A DNA stretch of 64,000 bases from Amycolatopsis sp. NBC_01480 (lineage in GTDB: Bacteria; Actinomycetota; Actinomycetes; Mycobacteriales; Pseudonocardiaceae): the NCBI RefSeq assembly GCF_036227205.1, contig NZ_CP109442.1:1798001-1862000 (forward strand), read 5' to 3'. A program made the translations under genes and the position numbers. This document shows, piece by piece, positions 8,401 through 17,308 of this stretch (its first letter is position 1; each line of letters opens with the position of its first letter). Below the pieces are notes generated by a model. The model ran no database searches. It was not told the origin of the DNA and worked only from the letters and a program-made list of their open reading frames with translations.

Positions 8401-8736
8401 ATGGGCACCGGCGACACCGCCGACATGCCGCCCGCGCACGCGGCCGCGGCGGCGCATTGCCGTGGTCTGGTCACCGCCGACCCGGACGCGATCCTCGGGG
8501 CGGCCGCGCACTACGAACTGGCCGGGCGGGTGCTGAAGCACGCGCGGGCGAACGAGGACGCGGCGATCCTGCTCGCCGGGAGCGGGCGGCTGGACGAGGC
8601 GCGGACGGCGTTCCGCACGGCGTTGACGAGCTACACGACGCTCGGCGCGGTCTGGGACGTGAAGCGGGCCGAGGGGCGGATGCAGCCGTTCGGGATCCGC
8701 CGGGCCAACCCCGTGCGGCGGGCCGCGGGCGAGTAA
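5467..8736 (+). CDS. SARP-family regulator with AAA/NACHT-like ATPase and TPR-like tail
   Basis: A transcription factor of 1089 residues. Residues 15-110 are the OmpR-like winged helix of the SARP/AfsR class, and 115-265 the bacterial transcriptional activation (BTAD) helical domain. After a Pro-rich linker (265-292) comes a P-loop ATPase with Walker A GEPGIGKT (325-332) and Walker B LVLVVDD (413-419). The rest is helical, Ala/Leu/Glu-rich and TPR-like. There is no C-terminal LuxR helix-turn-helix, unlike the tandem paralogue that follows. The ATG has AAGGGAG five bases upstream. Family members typically control secondary metabolism or development, but no biosynthetic cluster adjoins, so targets are unknown. 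Confidence 0.85.
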   Translation: MSAADGAGPGFTAPRVQLLGPVKAWRGDTELDLGSAHRRTVFAVLAMSPNRTVSREELIDAVWGDAPPASAQGSIYTYISGLRRVLEPGRARGTGPQLLASIGSGYSLCVESETIDVHHFEALREKAHRHLTADELRPARQVLDEALGLWHGTPLSGLPGPFADAQRARLEELRLATVERRALAVLNDGGHGELVAGLTALTQEHPFRETLRGLLMRALDAGDRRTEALAVYTDVRDRLIEASGTEPGPALRELYERIRDGESRPAAPPSTPRPSPAPARVPRFPVPVLPPRPDVFFDRTEETLLVREAVAGLPSGLGRSVWVEGEPGIGKTALLAETLAMAQEAGCKPLFAAADALDQRFALRPLLDALGVHPRASDLRRAELAVALAENPDQDPVEGLLGLVRELCADEPLVLVVDDLQWADETTLRVWRYLSRETRRLPLLLIGACRPIPRPAALDSLRAELSADGADVLALGPLPESAIRDLSADLTGAPPGQVLRILISYAAGNPRYAKETVETLLSNSMILLDGAQAIVDGNSCRSIPSPLGSRVTLYLSFLSSGTRDVLRWAALLGKEFSLADIAIATERQATALVGAVEEALAAGVLVESDDRLKFRHPLLRRVLCEKTPAAMRVALHRQLAEAFHGAGASPERVAEQLAAAPVQIDSWVTAWLLEHIGSVATGSPRMAVDLLRHVVTQGTLPAEAREPLTATLARLLFWLGREPEAEARSVVARTEDSRQAAEMRWILAYIYYRRGEFAEAAEEVRRTLADPNVPEMWRGRHETLRVTIERLAADETSQPDLSELGVLDGLDDAAEPLDTARRLAAIRAVPGEMHLAGAVHYYWRGRWPEALAELDTVIKGGAETASYVLRSPGSALLVHGVGALIAGHRNEPEEARAHLDAASRQHWPNDLEPNGGDYLLAAEAQLAELEGRPEAALAALSPLLDPGYPPSARQQWLPDLARLAVQLGDQRAHQALRMMGTGDTADMPPAHAAAAAHCRGLVTADPDAILGAAAHYELAGRVLKHARANEDAAILLAGSGRLDEARTAFRTALTSYTTLGAVWDVKRAEGRMQPFGIRRANPVRRAAGE

Positions 8737-8921
8737 AGCGGCGGATTCGAATTGGGAGAAACGGCCACCACACACCGATTCCGCTCATGTGAGCGCCCTG
8801 ACCGCCCCGATCGGCAACCTGTCCGCAGGACACTGTGGATCGACGGGGTCGCGCGCTGCCGTTACGTGATCCGCTCCCGGTAGGCTCGCCGAAATCAGGA
8901 CGGTACGTCGAACGGAACGAC

Positions 8922-11900
8922 ATGCCAGGGGATGGGCACAACGGGTTGCGGGTGGACGTGCTCGGTCCCTTGCGGGCCTGGCGCGGACGAGCTGAGGTCA
9001 AGCTCGGGCCCGCTCGTCAGCGTGCCATCTTCGCGATGCTGGCGGTCAACGCCGGGCGTTCCGTGCCCCGCGGGGAGCTCATCGCGGGGGTGTGGGGCGA
9101 CTCGCCGCCGGCCAGCGTCGAGGGCAGCGTGCACACCTACGTTTCCGGGCTCCGCCGCGCGCTGGAGCCGGAGCGGACACGGTGGGCCGCGGCCAGCGTG
9201 CTGGTGTCCGAGCCCGCGGGCTACTCGCTCGACCTCGGCCCGCAGGCGCTCGACGCGGCGATGTTCGAGCAGCACCGTGAACAAGCCCAGCAGTACGCGG
9301 CCGAGGGCGACCACGAGCAGGCGGCGGCCGCGCTCGACGCCGCGCTCGCCTTGTGGAACGGGGAAGCGCTCTCCGGCGTCCCCGGTGAATTCGCCGAGCG
9401 GCACCGGAAACACCTCGCCGAGCTGAGGCTGGACACGCTCAAACGCCGGGCCGAAGCCGTGCTCGCGCTGGGCGGGCACCAGGACCTGATCGCGGAGCTG
9501 ACCGTGCTCGTCGGCGAGCACCCGCTGCACGAACCGCTGCGGGAGTCGCTGATGCTCGCGCTCTACCGCAGCGGGCGGCCGTCCGACGCGCTGGACGTCT
9601 TCCGCGAAGCCCGCGCCACGCTGCGCGCCGAGCTGGGCGTCGAGCCCGGGGCCGAGCTTCGTGAGCTGCAGCAACGGATCCTCGCGCAGGACCCCGCGCT
9701 GGAACTGCCCCGCCCGGCCGAGCCGGAGCCCGAACCGGCGCCGGTGTCCGTGCTGCCGACCCGGATCAGCCGCGCGATGCACGGCGGTGCCGAGGGCCCG
9801 CTGTTCGGCCGCGAGGTCGAGGCGCGGCGGCTGGCCGAGCTGCTCGACGAGGTGCACGACGGCCGGGGCCGCGCCGTCTGGATCGAGGGCGAGCCCGGCA
9901 TCGGCAAGTCCGAGCTGCTCGCCAGCGCGTTCGGGCACGCGGCCGATTCGGGCCTGCAGGTCGCCTGGGTGGCCGCGGACGAGCTGAGCATCCGGTTCCC
10001 GTTGCAGGTGATCATGGAATGCCTGGCCATCGACGCCGCCTCGCCGGACCCGCGCCGGGCGCGCGTGGCCAAGGAGCTGACCGGCGACCAGCCGGCCCGG
10101 CGCACCTGGGGCACCAGCGATCCGGTGCTCGGCGCCGTGGACCGGCTGCTGTCCCTGGTCGACGAGCTGTGCGCGGCCGCCCCGCTGGTGCTGGTGATCG
10201 ACGACCTCCAGTGGGCCGACGAGTCGAGCGTGCTGGTGTGGCACCGGCTTTGCGCCGCCACCCGGCAGCTGCCCCTGCTGCTGGTCGCCGCCACCCGCCC
10301 GGCCCCCGACCGCGCGGAGCTGGCCCAGCTGCGCCGCGGGGTCGAGCAGCGTGACGGCGTGGTGCTGGACCTGGCCCCGCTCGTCGCGGACGACGTGTCC
10401 CGGCTGATCGAGGAGCTGCTCGGCGCCGATCCCGGCCCCGGGCTGCGCGAGCTGGCCGCCCGTGCCGCCGGGAATCCGTTGTACGTCAAGGAGATGGTGG
10501 ACGTCCTGGTCCGCGCCGGTGCGGTCGAGGTCGGCCACGGGCGCGCCGACGTGGACGACCCGGCGGAGTTCGAGACCCCGCGCTCGCTGGTGGCGGCGGT
10601 CGACCGGCGGCTCGACTTCCTGCCGCCGGAGACGCAGGACGTGCTGCGCTGGGGCGCGCTGCTGGGCATGGAGTTCGCGGTCGGCGACATCGCGGCGGTG
10701 CTCGGCATCCGGCCGTCGGACCTGTTGGGCCCCTTGGAAGAGGGCGTGGCCGCGAACGTGCTGATCGACACCGGCACCCAGCTCGCGTTCCGCCATCCCC
10801 TGCTGCGCCAGGCCCTTTACAGCCGGCTGCTCTCGGGCACACGCGCCGCGTTGCACCGGCAGGCCGCCGAAGCGCTGGCGAGGATCGGCGCACCGGTGAA
10901 ACGGGTCGCGGAGCAGCTCGTGGCCGCGCCGTCCACAGTGGACCCCTGGGTGCTCGACTGGCTGGCGGAGAACCAGTCCGCCGTGTCCAACCGCGCGCCG
11001 CTGATCGCCGTCGAACTGCTCGAACGAGCGCTGGCCGCCTGTCTGCCGACCGATCCGCGACGCGAGGTGCTGATCACCGCGCTGGTGAAGGTGCTGTTCC
11101 GGCTGGAGCGCGGCCCGGAGACGCTGGCCGAGCAGGCGCTCGAGCTGTGCCAGGACCCGGAGAACCTCGCCGAGATACGGCACCTGCTCGCCGCCATCCG
11201 GTTCCGGCAGGGCAAAGTCGAGCTGGCCGTGGAGACGCTGGGCAAGGCGTCCGAGGACCCCGAGGTGCCGGAGATCTGGCGCGTCCGGCACCGGCACCTG
11301 CTGGCCAACTTCCGCCGCGGCGGGCTGGACGACCTCGACCTCGCCGAATCGAGGGCATACGCCGCCCGCGCCGACGCCCACGGCGACCGGTACCTGACCG
11401 CGCACGCGCTGCAGACGCTGTGGCTGGTGGATTCCGTGCGGCGCCACCACGCGAGCGCGCTGGAGCACATCGACCAGGCCATCGACGCCGTCGGCGACGA
11501 GCACGAGCTGGCCGATCTGCACCTGGACCTGCTGGACAACCGCGTTTTCACGCTGCAGAACCTGGACCGCCTCGGCGAGGCCGATCGGACGCTGCGCGCC
11601 GCGGGCGAGATCGCGCTGCGGCACTCGATGCCGATCGGGCTGCAGGTTTCGGTCGCCGTGCACCGGTACTGGGAGGGCCGCTGGGACGAGGCGCTGGTGG
11701 AGCTGGACACCGTCACCGAGGACGGGCCGGCGATCACGTTCTACGGCCTGCGCGAGCCGGGTGCGGCCGCGCTGCTGCTGCACGGCGTCGCGTCGCTGAT
11801 CGCCGCTCGCCGCGGTGAACGGGGCCAGGCCGCGGCGCACCTGGACGCGGCCGAGGAGTACGCGCCGGCGACGGGCGCCGAGCGGGAGAGCTTCGACTTT

Positions 11901-12620
11901 CTGTTGGTGGCGCACGCACTCGTGGAGCTGCAACGCGGCGACGTCAAGCAGGCGCTGGCGATCCTCGAGCCGATCCTGAACCCGACGTACGCGCAGATGA
12001 TGCTGCGCCACCAGTGGTTGCCGATGTTCGTGCGGCTTTCGCTCGACGCGGGCGACCTCGACCGCGCGCAGCGGGCGCTCGCCGTCTGCGAGGAAGAGTC
12101 GGCGAAGGAACGCGAGCCGGCCCGCGCGACCGCCGCCACGGCGTGGTGCCGCGGCCTCATCGACGGCGACCCCGGGCCGGTGCTGGAGACCGTGGAGCAC
12201 TTCCGCCGGGCGGGCCGGAAACCGGAGCTGGCGAGCGCGCTGGAGGACGCCGCGGTGCTGCTCGCGCAGACCGGCGACATGGTCGGCGCGCACGCGGCCT
12301 TCGACGAGGCCGCCGAGCTGTACACCTCGCTTTCCGCGCGATGGGACCTGCAACGCGCCGAGAAACGTCTGCTGGACCTGGGTGTCCGGCAGGGCTCGCG
12401 GTTCTCCGTCGTCCGCCCGGGCTTCGGCTGGGACGCGCTCTCCCCGATCGAGGTCCGCATCGCGACGCTCGTCGCGGCCGGCCGCTCGAACCCGGACATC
12501 GCGACGGAACTGGCTCTGCCGCGGCGGACGGTGCAGGCGCATGTGGCTCGGCTGTTGGGGAAGCTGGAGTCGCCTTCGCGTAGTGGCGTGGCGAACGCGG
12601 TGGCGCGCCGGACTAGCTGA
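8922..12620 (+). CDS. SARP/LAL hybrid regulator with N-terminal winged helix, ATPase and C-terminal LuxR HTH
   Basis: A paralogue of the preceding gene, 1232 residues from the ATG at 8922. Domains in order are SARP winged helix (about 10-105), BTAD (110-260), P-loop ATPase (Walker A GEPGIGKS, Walker B LVLVIDD followed by LQWADES), a long TPR-like region, and a LuxR-type helix-turn-helix in the last 60 residues (SPIEVRIATLVAAG, then RRTVQAHVARLLGKL). It therefore has a predicted DNA-binding domain at each end. TAGGCT at 8881-8886 is a possible -10. A GTG at 8835 is in frame, but the sequence before 8922 does not look coding. The intergenic distance of 185 bp suggests its own promoter. Confidence 0.85.
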   Translation: MPGDGHNGLRVDVLGPLRAWRGRAEVKLGPARQRAIFAMLAVNAGRSVPRGELIAGVWGDSPPASVEGSVHTYVSGLRRALEPERTRWAAASVLVSEPAGYSLDLGPQALDAAMFEQHREQAQQYAAEGDHEQAAAALDAALALWNGEALSGVPGEFAERHRKHLAELRLDTLKRRAEAVLALGGHQDLIAELTVLVGEHPLHEPLRESLMLALYRSGRPSDALDVFREARATLRAELGVEPGAELRELQQRILAQDPALELPRPAEPEPEPAPVSVLPTRISRAMHGGAEGPLFGREVEARRLAELLDEVHDGRGRAVWIEGEPGIGKSELLASAFGHAADSGLQVAWVAADELSIRFPLQVIMECLAIDAASPDPRRARVAKELTGDQPARRTWGTSDPVLGAVDRLLSLVDELCAAAPLVLVIDDLQWADESSVLVWHRLCAATRQLPLLLVAATRPAPDRAELAQLRRGVEQRDGVVLDLAPLVADDVSRLIEELLGADPGPGLRELAARAAGNPLYVKEMVDVLVRAGAVEVGHGRADVDDPAEFETPRSLVAAVDRRLDFLPPETQDVLRWGALLGMEFAVGDIAAVLGIRPSDLLGPLEEGVAANVLIDTGTQLAFRHPLLRQALYSRLLSGTRAALHRQAAEALARIGAPVKRVAEQLVAAPSTVDPWVLDWLAENQSAVSNRAPLIAVELLERALAACLPTDPRREVLITALVKVLFRLERGPETLAEQALELCQDPENLAEIRHLLAAIRFRQGKVELAVETLGKASEDPEVPEIWRVRHRHLLANFRRGGLDDLDLAESRAYAARADAHGDRYLTAHALQTLWLVDSVRRHHASALEHIDQAIDAVGDEHELADLHLDLLDNRVFTLQNLDRLGEADRTLRAAGEIALRHSMPIGLQVSVAVHRYWEGRWDEALVELDTVTEDGPAITFYGLREPGAAALLLHGVASLIAARRGERGQAAAHLDAAEEYAPATGAERESFDFLLVAHALVELQRGDVKQALAILEPILNPTYAQMMLRHQWLPMFVRLSLDAGDLDRAQRALAVCEEESAKEREPARATAATAWCRGLIDGDPGPVLETVEHFRRAGRKPELASALEDAAVLLAQTGDMVGAHAAFDEAAELYTSLSARWDLQRAEKRLLDLGVRQGSRFSVVRPGFGWDALSPIEVRIATLVAAGRSNPDIATELALPRRTVQAHVARLLGKLESPSRSGVANAVARRTS

Positions 12621-13005
12621 CGCGGCGGCGGACAGCGGGTGGCCGCCGGGATCTCGGCGTTGTGGAACTCCCTGTGGGAGCGCACTTCGGACTTGGAACT
12701 GGTGGCTTCAAGCGAGACGCCACGCTGCCGGACGCGACGCAGCCAAACCGGCCCTCCTCGCATTCCTGCCCCAGCCGGACACGCGCGGCCTGACGAGCGC
12801 ACCCGTTGCCATGGTGCGAGCGGCCCGGCGCGCAGCACCGCAATCCAGCCGACCCTGATCGCGGGTTCCTTCGACGAGCGCATCAAGCGTCGGCGTACTG
12901 GGCGGGGATGGCGCAGCAGGAACAACCCCTGCCGCCGGCCCCCAGCCTGGCCAGTCGATGACCCGAGCATCCGGTTCGCTGAGAATCGATCAGCCTCGGC
13001 CTTGG
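12621..13005. other. Intergenic region without a supported gene
   Basis: These 385 bases separate the second SARP gene from the convergent HNH gene. Several frames are open on both strands, but none has a ribosome site, a start with typical codon choice, or a family resemblance. No terminator hairpin with a T-tract was found. Confidence 0.5.
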
Positions 13006-14199
13006 TCAGGCGGCTGCTTCGTGCCCGTCCCTGGTGTCACCGGCGGCGTTGTTCGCCCGGCTTTCGTGCAGTGGCGGGGGTTTCGTGGGGTAGACCCGCC
13101 CCGTCGGTGTGACGACCGCGCCTTCACCGCCGGACGCCGAGGTGAATGTCCAGCCCGGTTCGTCTTTCAGGCGGTGGTGTCGCCGGCAGAGCGGGGCGAG
13201 GTTCTCTTCGGCGGTCGGGCCGCCTTTCGCGAAGTCGCGGGTGTGGTCGATGTCGCTGTACTGCGAGGGGCGGTGGCATCCCGGGAGCCGGCACACCCGG
13301 TCCCGCGCCTGCACGAGGCCGGCGAGAGCGGGCGGCGGACGGTAGCGGGCCCGGCCGACGCTGAGGACCTGTCCGGTGTCGGGTTCGGTGATGATCCGGC
13401 GCCACACCGAGTTCGAGTCCGCGGCGAGTGTCCGCGCCAGCCACGCCGGCACGGCACCGTAGCCGGATAGCTCGGCAGGCTCCTCGTTCAATCCGGCCAG
13501 CGTCAAAAGGTCCGTATAGAGGTAGACGACGGGCTTGATGCCGCTGTCACCCGGCGTGCGGTTCAGCAGCCGATCGGCCAGGACATCCGCACGCAACTGG
13601 TCCAGCGTCCGGTCCTCGTCGCCTCGGCGCAGCCTCCGCGCTTCCTGATCGAGGGAAGTGTAAATCGCCGATGCTTGTTCCACCGGCAGCTCACACAGCA
13701 AGGTGGACATCGTCTCGTCCTGGTGAATCAGGCACACATTACGGTCGCGCCGTCGCGCCCGGGATCTTCGCTCGTATCCTTCGGCGTCAACCTTCTGCAC
13801 CACCCGATTCACCGCCACACGCAACGACGACGGATTCTTCCCCGCCAACCGGGTCGCGACAATCGCGTCGACCTGCCGCGCCAGCTCGTCGGAAAGGGCG
13901 ACGGTCGGCTCGAACACCATCCGCGCTTTGAAAGCGTTGATCTCTCCACGCCGGAAAGCCGCGAACGTCTGCGGCAATCGGGTTGTCAACGCCTGCGCCA
14001 ACGCGACATCGGCACCGGCCCGCCGCTCCGTCACCGACAATTCCAACGCAAGCTCAGCCGTCACGGACCGGGCAGAACCACCTGCTGCCGCGAACAACGC
14101 GAAATCATCAGCCTGCTCGGCCTCCAGCTGCGCCACCCGGACGGCCCGCTCATGAATCCGGGACAAAACATCGGAGGCAGAATCCCCATAACAGCTCAC
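13006..14199 (-). CDS. DUF222/HNH endonuclease domain protein (13E12-repeat-like)
   Basis: A protein of 397 residues. The N-terminal two thirds are the helical DUF222 region typical of the actinobacterial 13E12 family. Residues about 305-355 are an HNH nuclease module: Cys pair in CRLPGC, the DH of DIDHTRDFAKGG, the Asn of EENLAPLC and RRHHRLKD as the final His/metal part, so catalytic residues appear intact. These genes are multicopy in many actinomycete genomes; a role in mobile-element spread or DNA processing is suspected, not shown. The start is a GTG with GCAGG right beside it, a weak ribosome site. Base composition is slightly less GC-rich than its neighbours, compatible with transfer. 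Confidence 0.8.
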   Translation of the reverse strand: MSCYGDSASDVLSRIHERAVRVAQLEAEQADDFALFAAAGGSARSVTAELALELSVTERRAGADVALAQALTTRLPQTFAAFRRGEINAFKARMVFEPTVALSDELARQVDAIVATRLAGKNPSSLRVAVNRVVQKVDAEGYERRSRARRRDRNVCLIHQDETMSTLLCELPVEQASAIYTSLDQEARRLRRGDEDRTLDQLRADVLADRLLNRTPGDSGIKPVVYLYTDLLTLAGLNEEPAELSGYGAVPAWLARTLAADSNSVWRRIITEPDTGQVLSVGRARYRPPPALAGLVQARDRVCRLPGCHRPSQYSDIDHTRDFAKGGPTAEENLAPLCRRHHRLKDEPGWTFTSASGGEGAVVTPTGRVYPTKPPPLHESRANNAAGDTRDGHEAAA

Positions 14200-14284
14200 C
14201 CTGCAATTCTACCGGCGCCATCCGGCGGAAACGTCACTAAATAGAGTGAACAAACATTCCATATCAACGAGCGTGAATACTCAT

Positions 14285-15112
14285 TCAGCCATATACGGTG
14301 CCTTTCAGGATCCCTCGAACAATAAACCGGCCCAGCACCAGGAACAGGACGACAACCGGCAGCACAGCCAAAGTCGCGCCGGTCAGCATCAGCGCGTAAT
14401 CCGTGTAATACCCGCTGGCCAAATGCGACAGCACCACCTGCACGGTCGGCGCATCATTGGGGTCGAGCACCACCAGCGGCCAGAAATAGTCGTTCCACGA
14501 AGCCAAGAACGTCAGCATCGCGAGCACCGCCGCCTGCGGGCGCAGCGCCGGAACGGCCACGTGCCAGAACGTCCGCACCACCGAGGCACCGTCCACAGTG
14601 GCCGCGTCCACCAACTCGCGCGTGACCGCCGCCTCGCAGGCCTGGCGCATCCAGAACACGCCGAACGCGCCCACCAGCGCGGGCACGATCACCGCCTCCA
14701 GCCGGCCGTACCAGCCGATGTCGCTGACCACCAGGTACAGCGGGATCACACCGAGTTGCGTGGGGACCATCGCCGAGCCGACCACGAACAGGAACAGGCT
14801 GTTGCGGCCGGGGAACTTCAGCCGCGCGAAGGCGTAGCCGGCCAGGCTCGCGAGGACCACATTGGACACCATCACCGTGGTCGACACGATCAGCGAATTG
14901 CCGATGGCGGCCCAGAAATCGACGGTGTCGAAGACCTTCCGCACGTTCTCGAAGAAATGCCCGCCCGGCAGCATCACCGGCGTGGTGCTGCCGATCGCCG
15001 AATCGTCGCGGGTGGACACCACGAACGACCAGTACAGGGGGAACACCGAGGCGCCCAGCACGGCCACCAGCACCACGTAAACCCAGCCGCCCGCCCGGCC
15101 GCGGGGCTTCAC
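14285..15112 (-). CDS. Sugar ABC transporter permease, MalG type
   Basis: An inner-membrane permease of 275 residues with about six transmembrane helices. The EAA-type cytoplasmic loop that contacts the ATPase is seen as ELVDAATVDGASVVRTFWHVAVP. The GTG start at 15112 overlaps the TGA of the upstream permease by four bases (GTGA). It works with the permease at 15109-16020 and the lipoprotein at 16026-17294 as a CUT1 carbohydrate importer. No ATPase gene is present, so a shared multiple-sugar ATPase (MsiK type) elsewhere is expected. The resemblance to the cebEFG-like set at 29.9-33.1 kb is strong, so a glycan oligosaccharide is a fair guess for the substrate. Confidence 0.85.
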   Translation of the reverse strand: MKPRGRAGGWVYVVLVAVLGASVFPLYWSFVVSTRDDSAIGSTTPVMLPGGHFFENVRKVFDTVDFWAAIGNSLIVSTTVMVSNVVLASLAGYAFARLKFPGRNSLFLFVVGSAMVPTQLGVIPLYLVVSDIGWYGRLEAVIVPALVGAFGVFWMRQACEAAVTRELVDAATVDGASVVRTFWHVAVPALRPQAAVLAMLTFLASWNDYFWPLVVLDPNDAPTVQVVLSHLASGYYTDYALMLTGATLAVLPVVVLFLVLGRFIVRGILKGTVYG

Positions 15113-16020
15113 GACGCGCTCACGAACCGGCGCACCAGCCGGTAGTTGAACACCGCGAACACCGCGCAGAACACGAACATCACCCAGGACAGCGCGGCCG
15201 CGTAACCGGCGTCGAACTTGCTGAAACCCTGCTCGTACAGGTACATCGTGAGGGTCTGGAACTGCCGGTCGTTGCCGCCGGAGCCGGTGGGGTCGAACAG
15301 CTGCGGCTCGGCGAACAGCTGGAGGCCGTTCACCGTGGCGGCCACGACGGTGAACGCGATGGTCGGCCGGATACCGGGCACGGTGACCGACCAGAACGAG
15401 CGCCAGCGGGAGGCGCCGTCCAGCGCCGCCGCCTCGTACAGGTCCTGCGGCACCGCCTGCATCGCGGCCAGGTAGATCAGCGCGTTGTACCCGGTCCAGC
15501 GCCACATCACCATGGTGGCCACGGCCAGGTGCGAGGACCACTGCCGCGCCTGCCACGAGATCGGGTCGACGCCGAACCAGCCGAGCACCTCGTTGACCAC
15601 GCCGTAGTCGCGGCTGAACAGCTGCCCGAACACCAGCCCGACGGCCACCACCGACACCACGTTCGGCAGCAGCACCCCGGTGCGCCACCAGGTCGCGCCC
15701 CGCAACGGCCGGTTCAGCAGCGCCGCGATGCCGAGCGCGAGGAAGAACTCCGGGACCGCCGAGAGCAGGAAGATGCTGGTGGTGTTGAAAAGCGCGTTGT
15801 AGAAGCGCGAGTCGGCGAGCAGCTCGGCGTAGTTGGCCAAGCCGAAGCGGCCCTCGTCACCGGAAAGCAGATTCCAGCGGTGCAGCGAGACCCACGCCGT
15901 GTAAAGCATCGGAAACGCGCCGAAAACGACAAAAACCGCGAAAAACGGGGCGATGAACAGGAAGGGCGTGCCCTTCCGATCGAACCTCGCCAGCAGGGCC
16001 GGCCGGCGTTCACGCAGCAC
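15109..16020 (-). CDS. Sugar ABC transporter permease, MalF type
   Basis: A permease of 303 residues with six predicted membrane helices, beginning with a short basic cytoplasmic segment (RERRPALLARFDRKG). The EAA loop reads DLYEAAALDGASRWRSFWSV. Start GTG at 16020; the substrate-binding protein ends at 16026, five bases upstream, so the genes are one operon. It partners the MalG-type permease with which it overlaps by four bases. Confidence 0.85.
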   Translation of the reverse strand: MLRERRPALLARFDRKGTPFLFIAPFFAVFVVFGAFPMLYTAWVSLHRWNLLSGDEGRFGLANYAELLADSRFYNALFNTTSIFLLSAVPEFFLALGIAALLNRPLRGATWWRTGVLLPNVVSVVAVGLVFGQLFSRDYGVVNEVLGWFGVDPISWQARQWSSHLAVATMVMWRWTGYNALIYLAAMQAVPQDLYEAAALDGASRWRSFWSVTVPGIRPTIAFTVVAATVNGLQLFAEPQLFDPTGSGGNDRQFQTLTMYLYEQGFSKFDAGYAAALSWVMFVFCAVFAVFNYRLVRRFVSAS

Positions 16021-16025
16021 CGCGG

Positions 16026-17294
16026 CTACTTGATCGCTTCGCGGCCCGTCCTGACCGCGTCGTCCCAGGCCTGTTGCACGTCCTCGGACTTGTCCTCGAT
16101 CCGGCCGAGGGCGTGCCCGAACTCGGGGCGCACGTCGGCGTCGTGAAGACCGCGGTAATTGGGGCGCAGCGTGTCCGCCGAAGAGGCGTAGAGCTGCCCG
16201 ACCGGGGCGTTCGAGAAATACGGGTCGGTGTGGGCGACGACCTGCGGGTCCTTGTAGGCCGGCGGCTCACTCGGCAGGATCCCGTCGGACAGGAAGAGCC
16301 GCTTCTCCTGCTCCGGCGCGGTCAGCCAGCGCGCGAGGTCGTACGCCTCTTTCGGGTGCGCGCTCTGCTTCGGGATCGTCAGGAACGAGCCGCCCTGGTT
16401 GCCGCTGGCGCCCGGAACGGTGGTGACGTCCCATTTCCCGGTGTTGCCGTCACCGCCCGCTTCCTTGATCTGCGTGAGCATCCACGCGGGGCAGGCGATG
16501 GTGGCGAAGGAGCCCTGCTTGATCGCGACGTTCCACGCCTGTGTGTACGTGGTGGCGGCCGCGGTCTCGCCCTTCTGCGCGATCCCGCCGGCGAGGAAAA
16601 AAGCGTTGCGCACAGCGGGGTTCGTGTCCGCGATGTAGGAATCGTCCTTCGAGGAGAAGTAGTTCTCCGGCGACTGGTTGAGCATCGCGGTGTAGACACT
16701 GCCCGCGGAGTCCGCGAACTTCACCTTCGGCAGCTTCGCGGTGAAGCGGTCGGCGAGGTCGGCGTACGCCTGCCAGGTCGGCATCAGCTTCGCCACGGAC
16801 GCGCGGTCGGACGGCAGGCCGGCCTGCTCGAACAGGTCGCGGCGGTAGCACATGGCCAGGCTGCCCATGTCGGTGCCGAGGCCCAGCACGTAGTTCCCGT
16901 CCGTGCCCTGCGCCCACTTCCACGGCGACCACTGGTTCTTCAGCTGGTCCGCGCCGTAGTCGGCGAGGTTGACGAACTTGTCCTTGGCCCGGATGTACTG
17001 CGGGACGTACTGCTCCTCGACCGCGACCACGTCGGCCGCGCCGCGGCCCGCCGCCAGCTGCGTGGCGAGGGTCTTGAAGTGCGTGTCGAAGTCGGTGACC
17101 CGGCTCTGGATCTCGATATTCGGATGCTGCTTCTGGTACTCCGCGAAGAGCGGCCCGTAGCCGAACTCCCCGAACGTCGCCACGGTCAGCTTGATCTTGC
17201 CGGCTGCGGCGTCGGAGCCACCACAGGCGGACGCGAGCAGGAGGAGCGCGGTCGTCAGGACAGCGACGGCCGGGCGTCGGGTCAGCGTTCGCAC
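16026..17294 (-). CDS. Extracellular sugar-binding lipoprotein of CUT1 ABC transporter
   Basis: A protein of 422 residues with a lipoprotein signal (TALLLLASAC, lipobox Cys at about residue 24) and a family 1 solute-binding fold. It resembles the CebE-like protein at 29915-31222 in the N-terminal segment (LTVATFGEFGYGPL) and in the aromatic-rich WSPWKWA and CPAWMLTQIKEAG regions. Start GTG 17294. Its ribosome site GAGGGAAG overlaps the stop of the upstream regulator gene, so the pseudo-receiver regulator and transporter are probably co-transcribed. The ligand is unknown. Confidence 0.85.
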   Translation of the reverse strand: MRTLTRRPAVAVLTTALLLLASACGGSDAAAGKIKLTVATFGEFGYGPLFAEYQKQHPNIEIQSRVTDFDTHFKTLATQLAAGRGAADVVAVEEQYVPQYIRAKDKFVNLADYGADQLKNQWSPWKWAQGTDGNYVLGLGTDMGSLAMCYRRDLFEQAGLPSDRASVAKLMPTWQAYADLADRFTAKLPKVKFADSAGSVYTAMLNQSPENYFSSKDDSYIADTNPAVRNAFFLAGGIAQKGETAAATTYTQAWNVAIKQGSFATIACPAWMLTQIKEAGGDGNTGKWDVTTVPGASGNQGGSFLTIPKQSAHPKEAYDLARWLTAPEQEKRLFLSDGILPSEPPAYKDPQVVAHTDPYFSNAPVGQLYASSADTLRPNYRGLHDADVRPEFGHALGRIEDKSEDVQQAWDDAVRTGREAIK

Positions 17295-17308
17295 GGGGTG
17301 AGCTTCCC

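Noticed and set aside
8895..12542. Open frame of 1215 codons on the minus strand, opposite the second SARP gene
   Set aside because: It mirrors the coding frame of a well-supported gene, is rich in Arg, Gln, Val and His, has no domain and no ribosome site. It is a GC-bias artefact.
5467..12620. Secondary-metabolite gene cluster suggested by the SARP genes
   Set aside because: No polyketide synthase, peptide synthetase, terpene cyclase or RiPP gene is found within the window.
12621..13005. Small genes between the second SARP and HNH genes
   Set aside because: Several short frames exist on both strands, but none has start signals or recognisable sequence.
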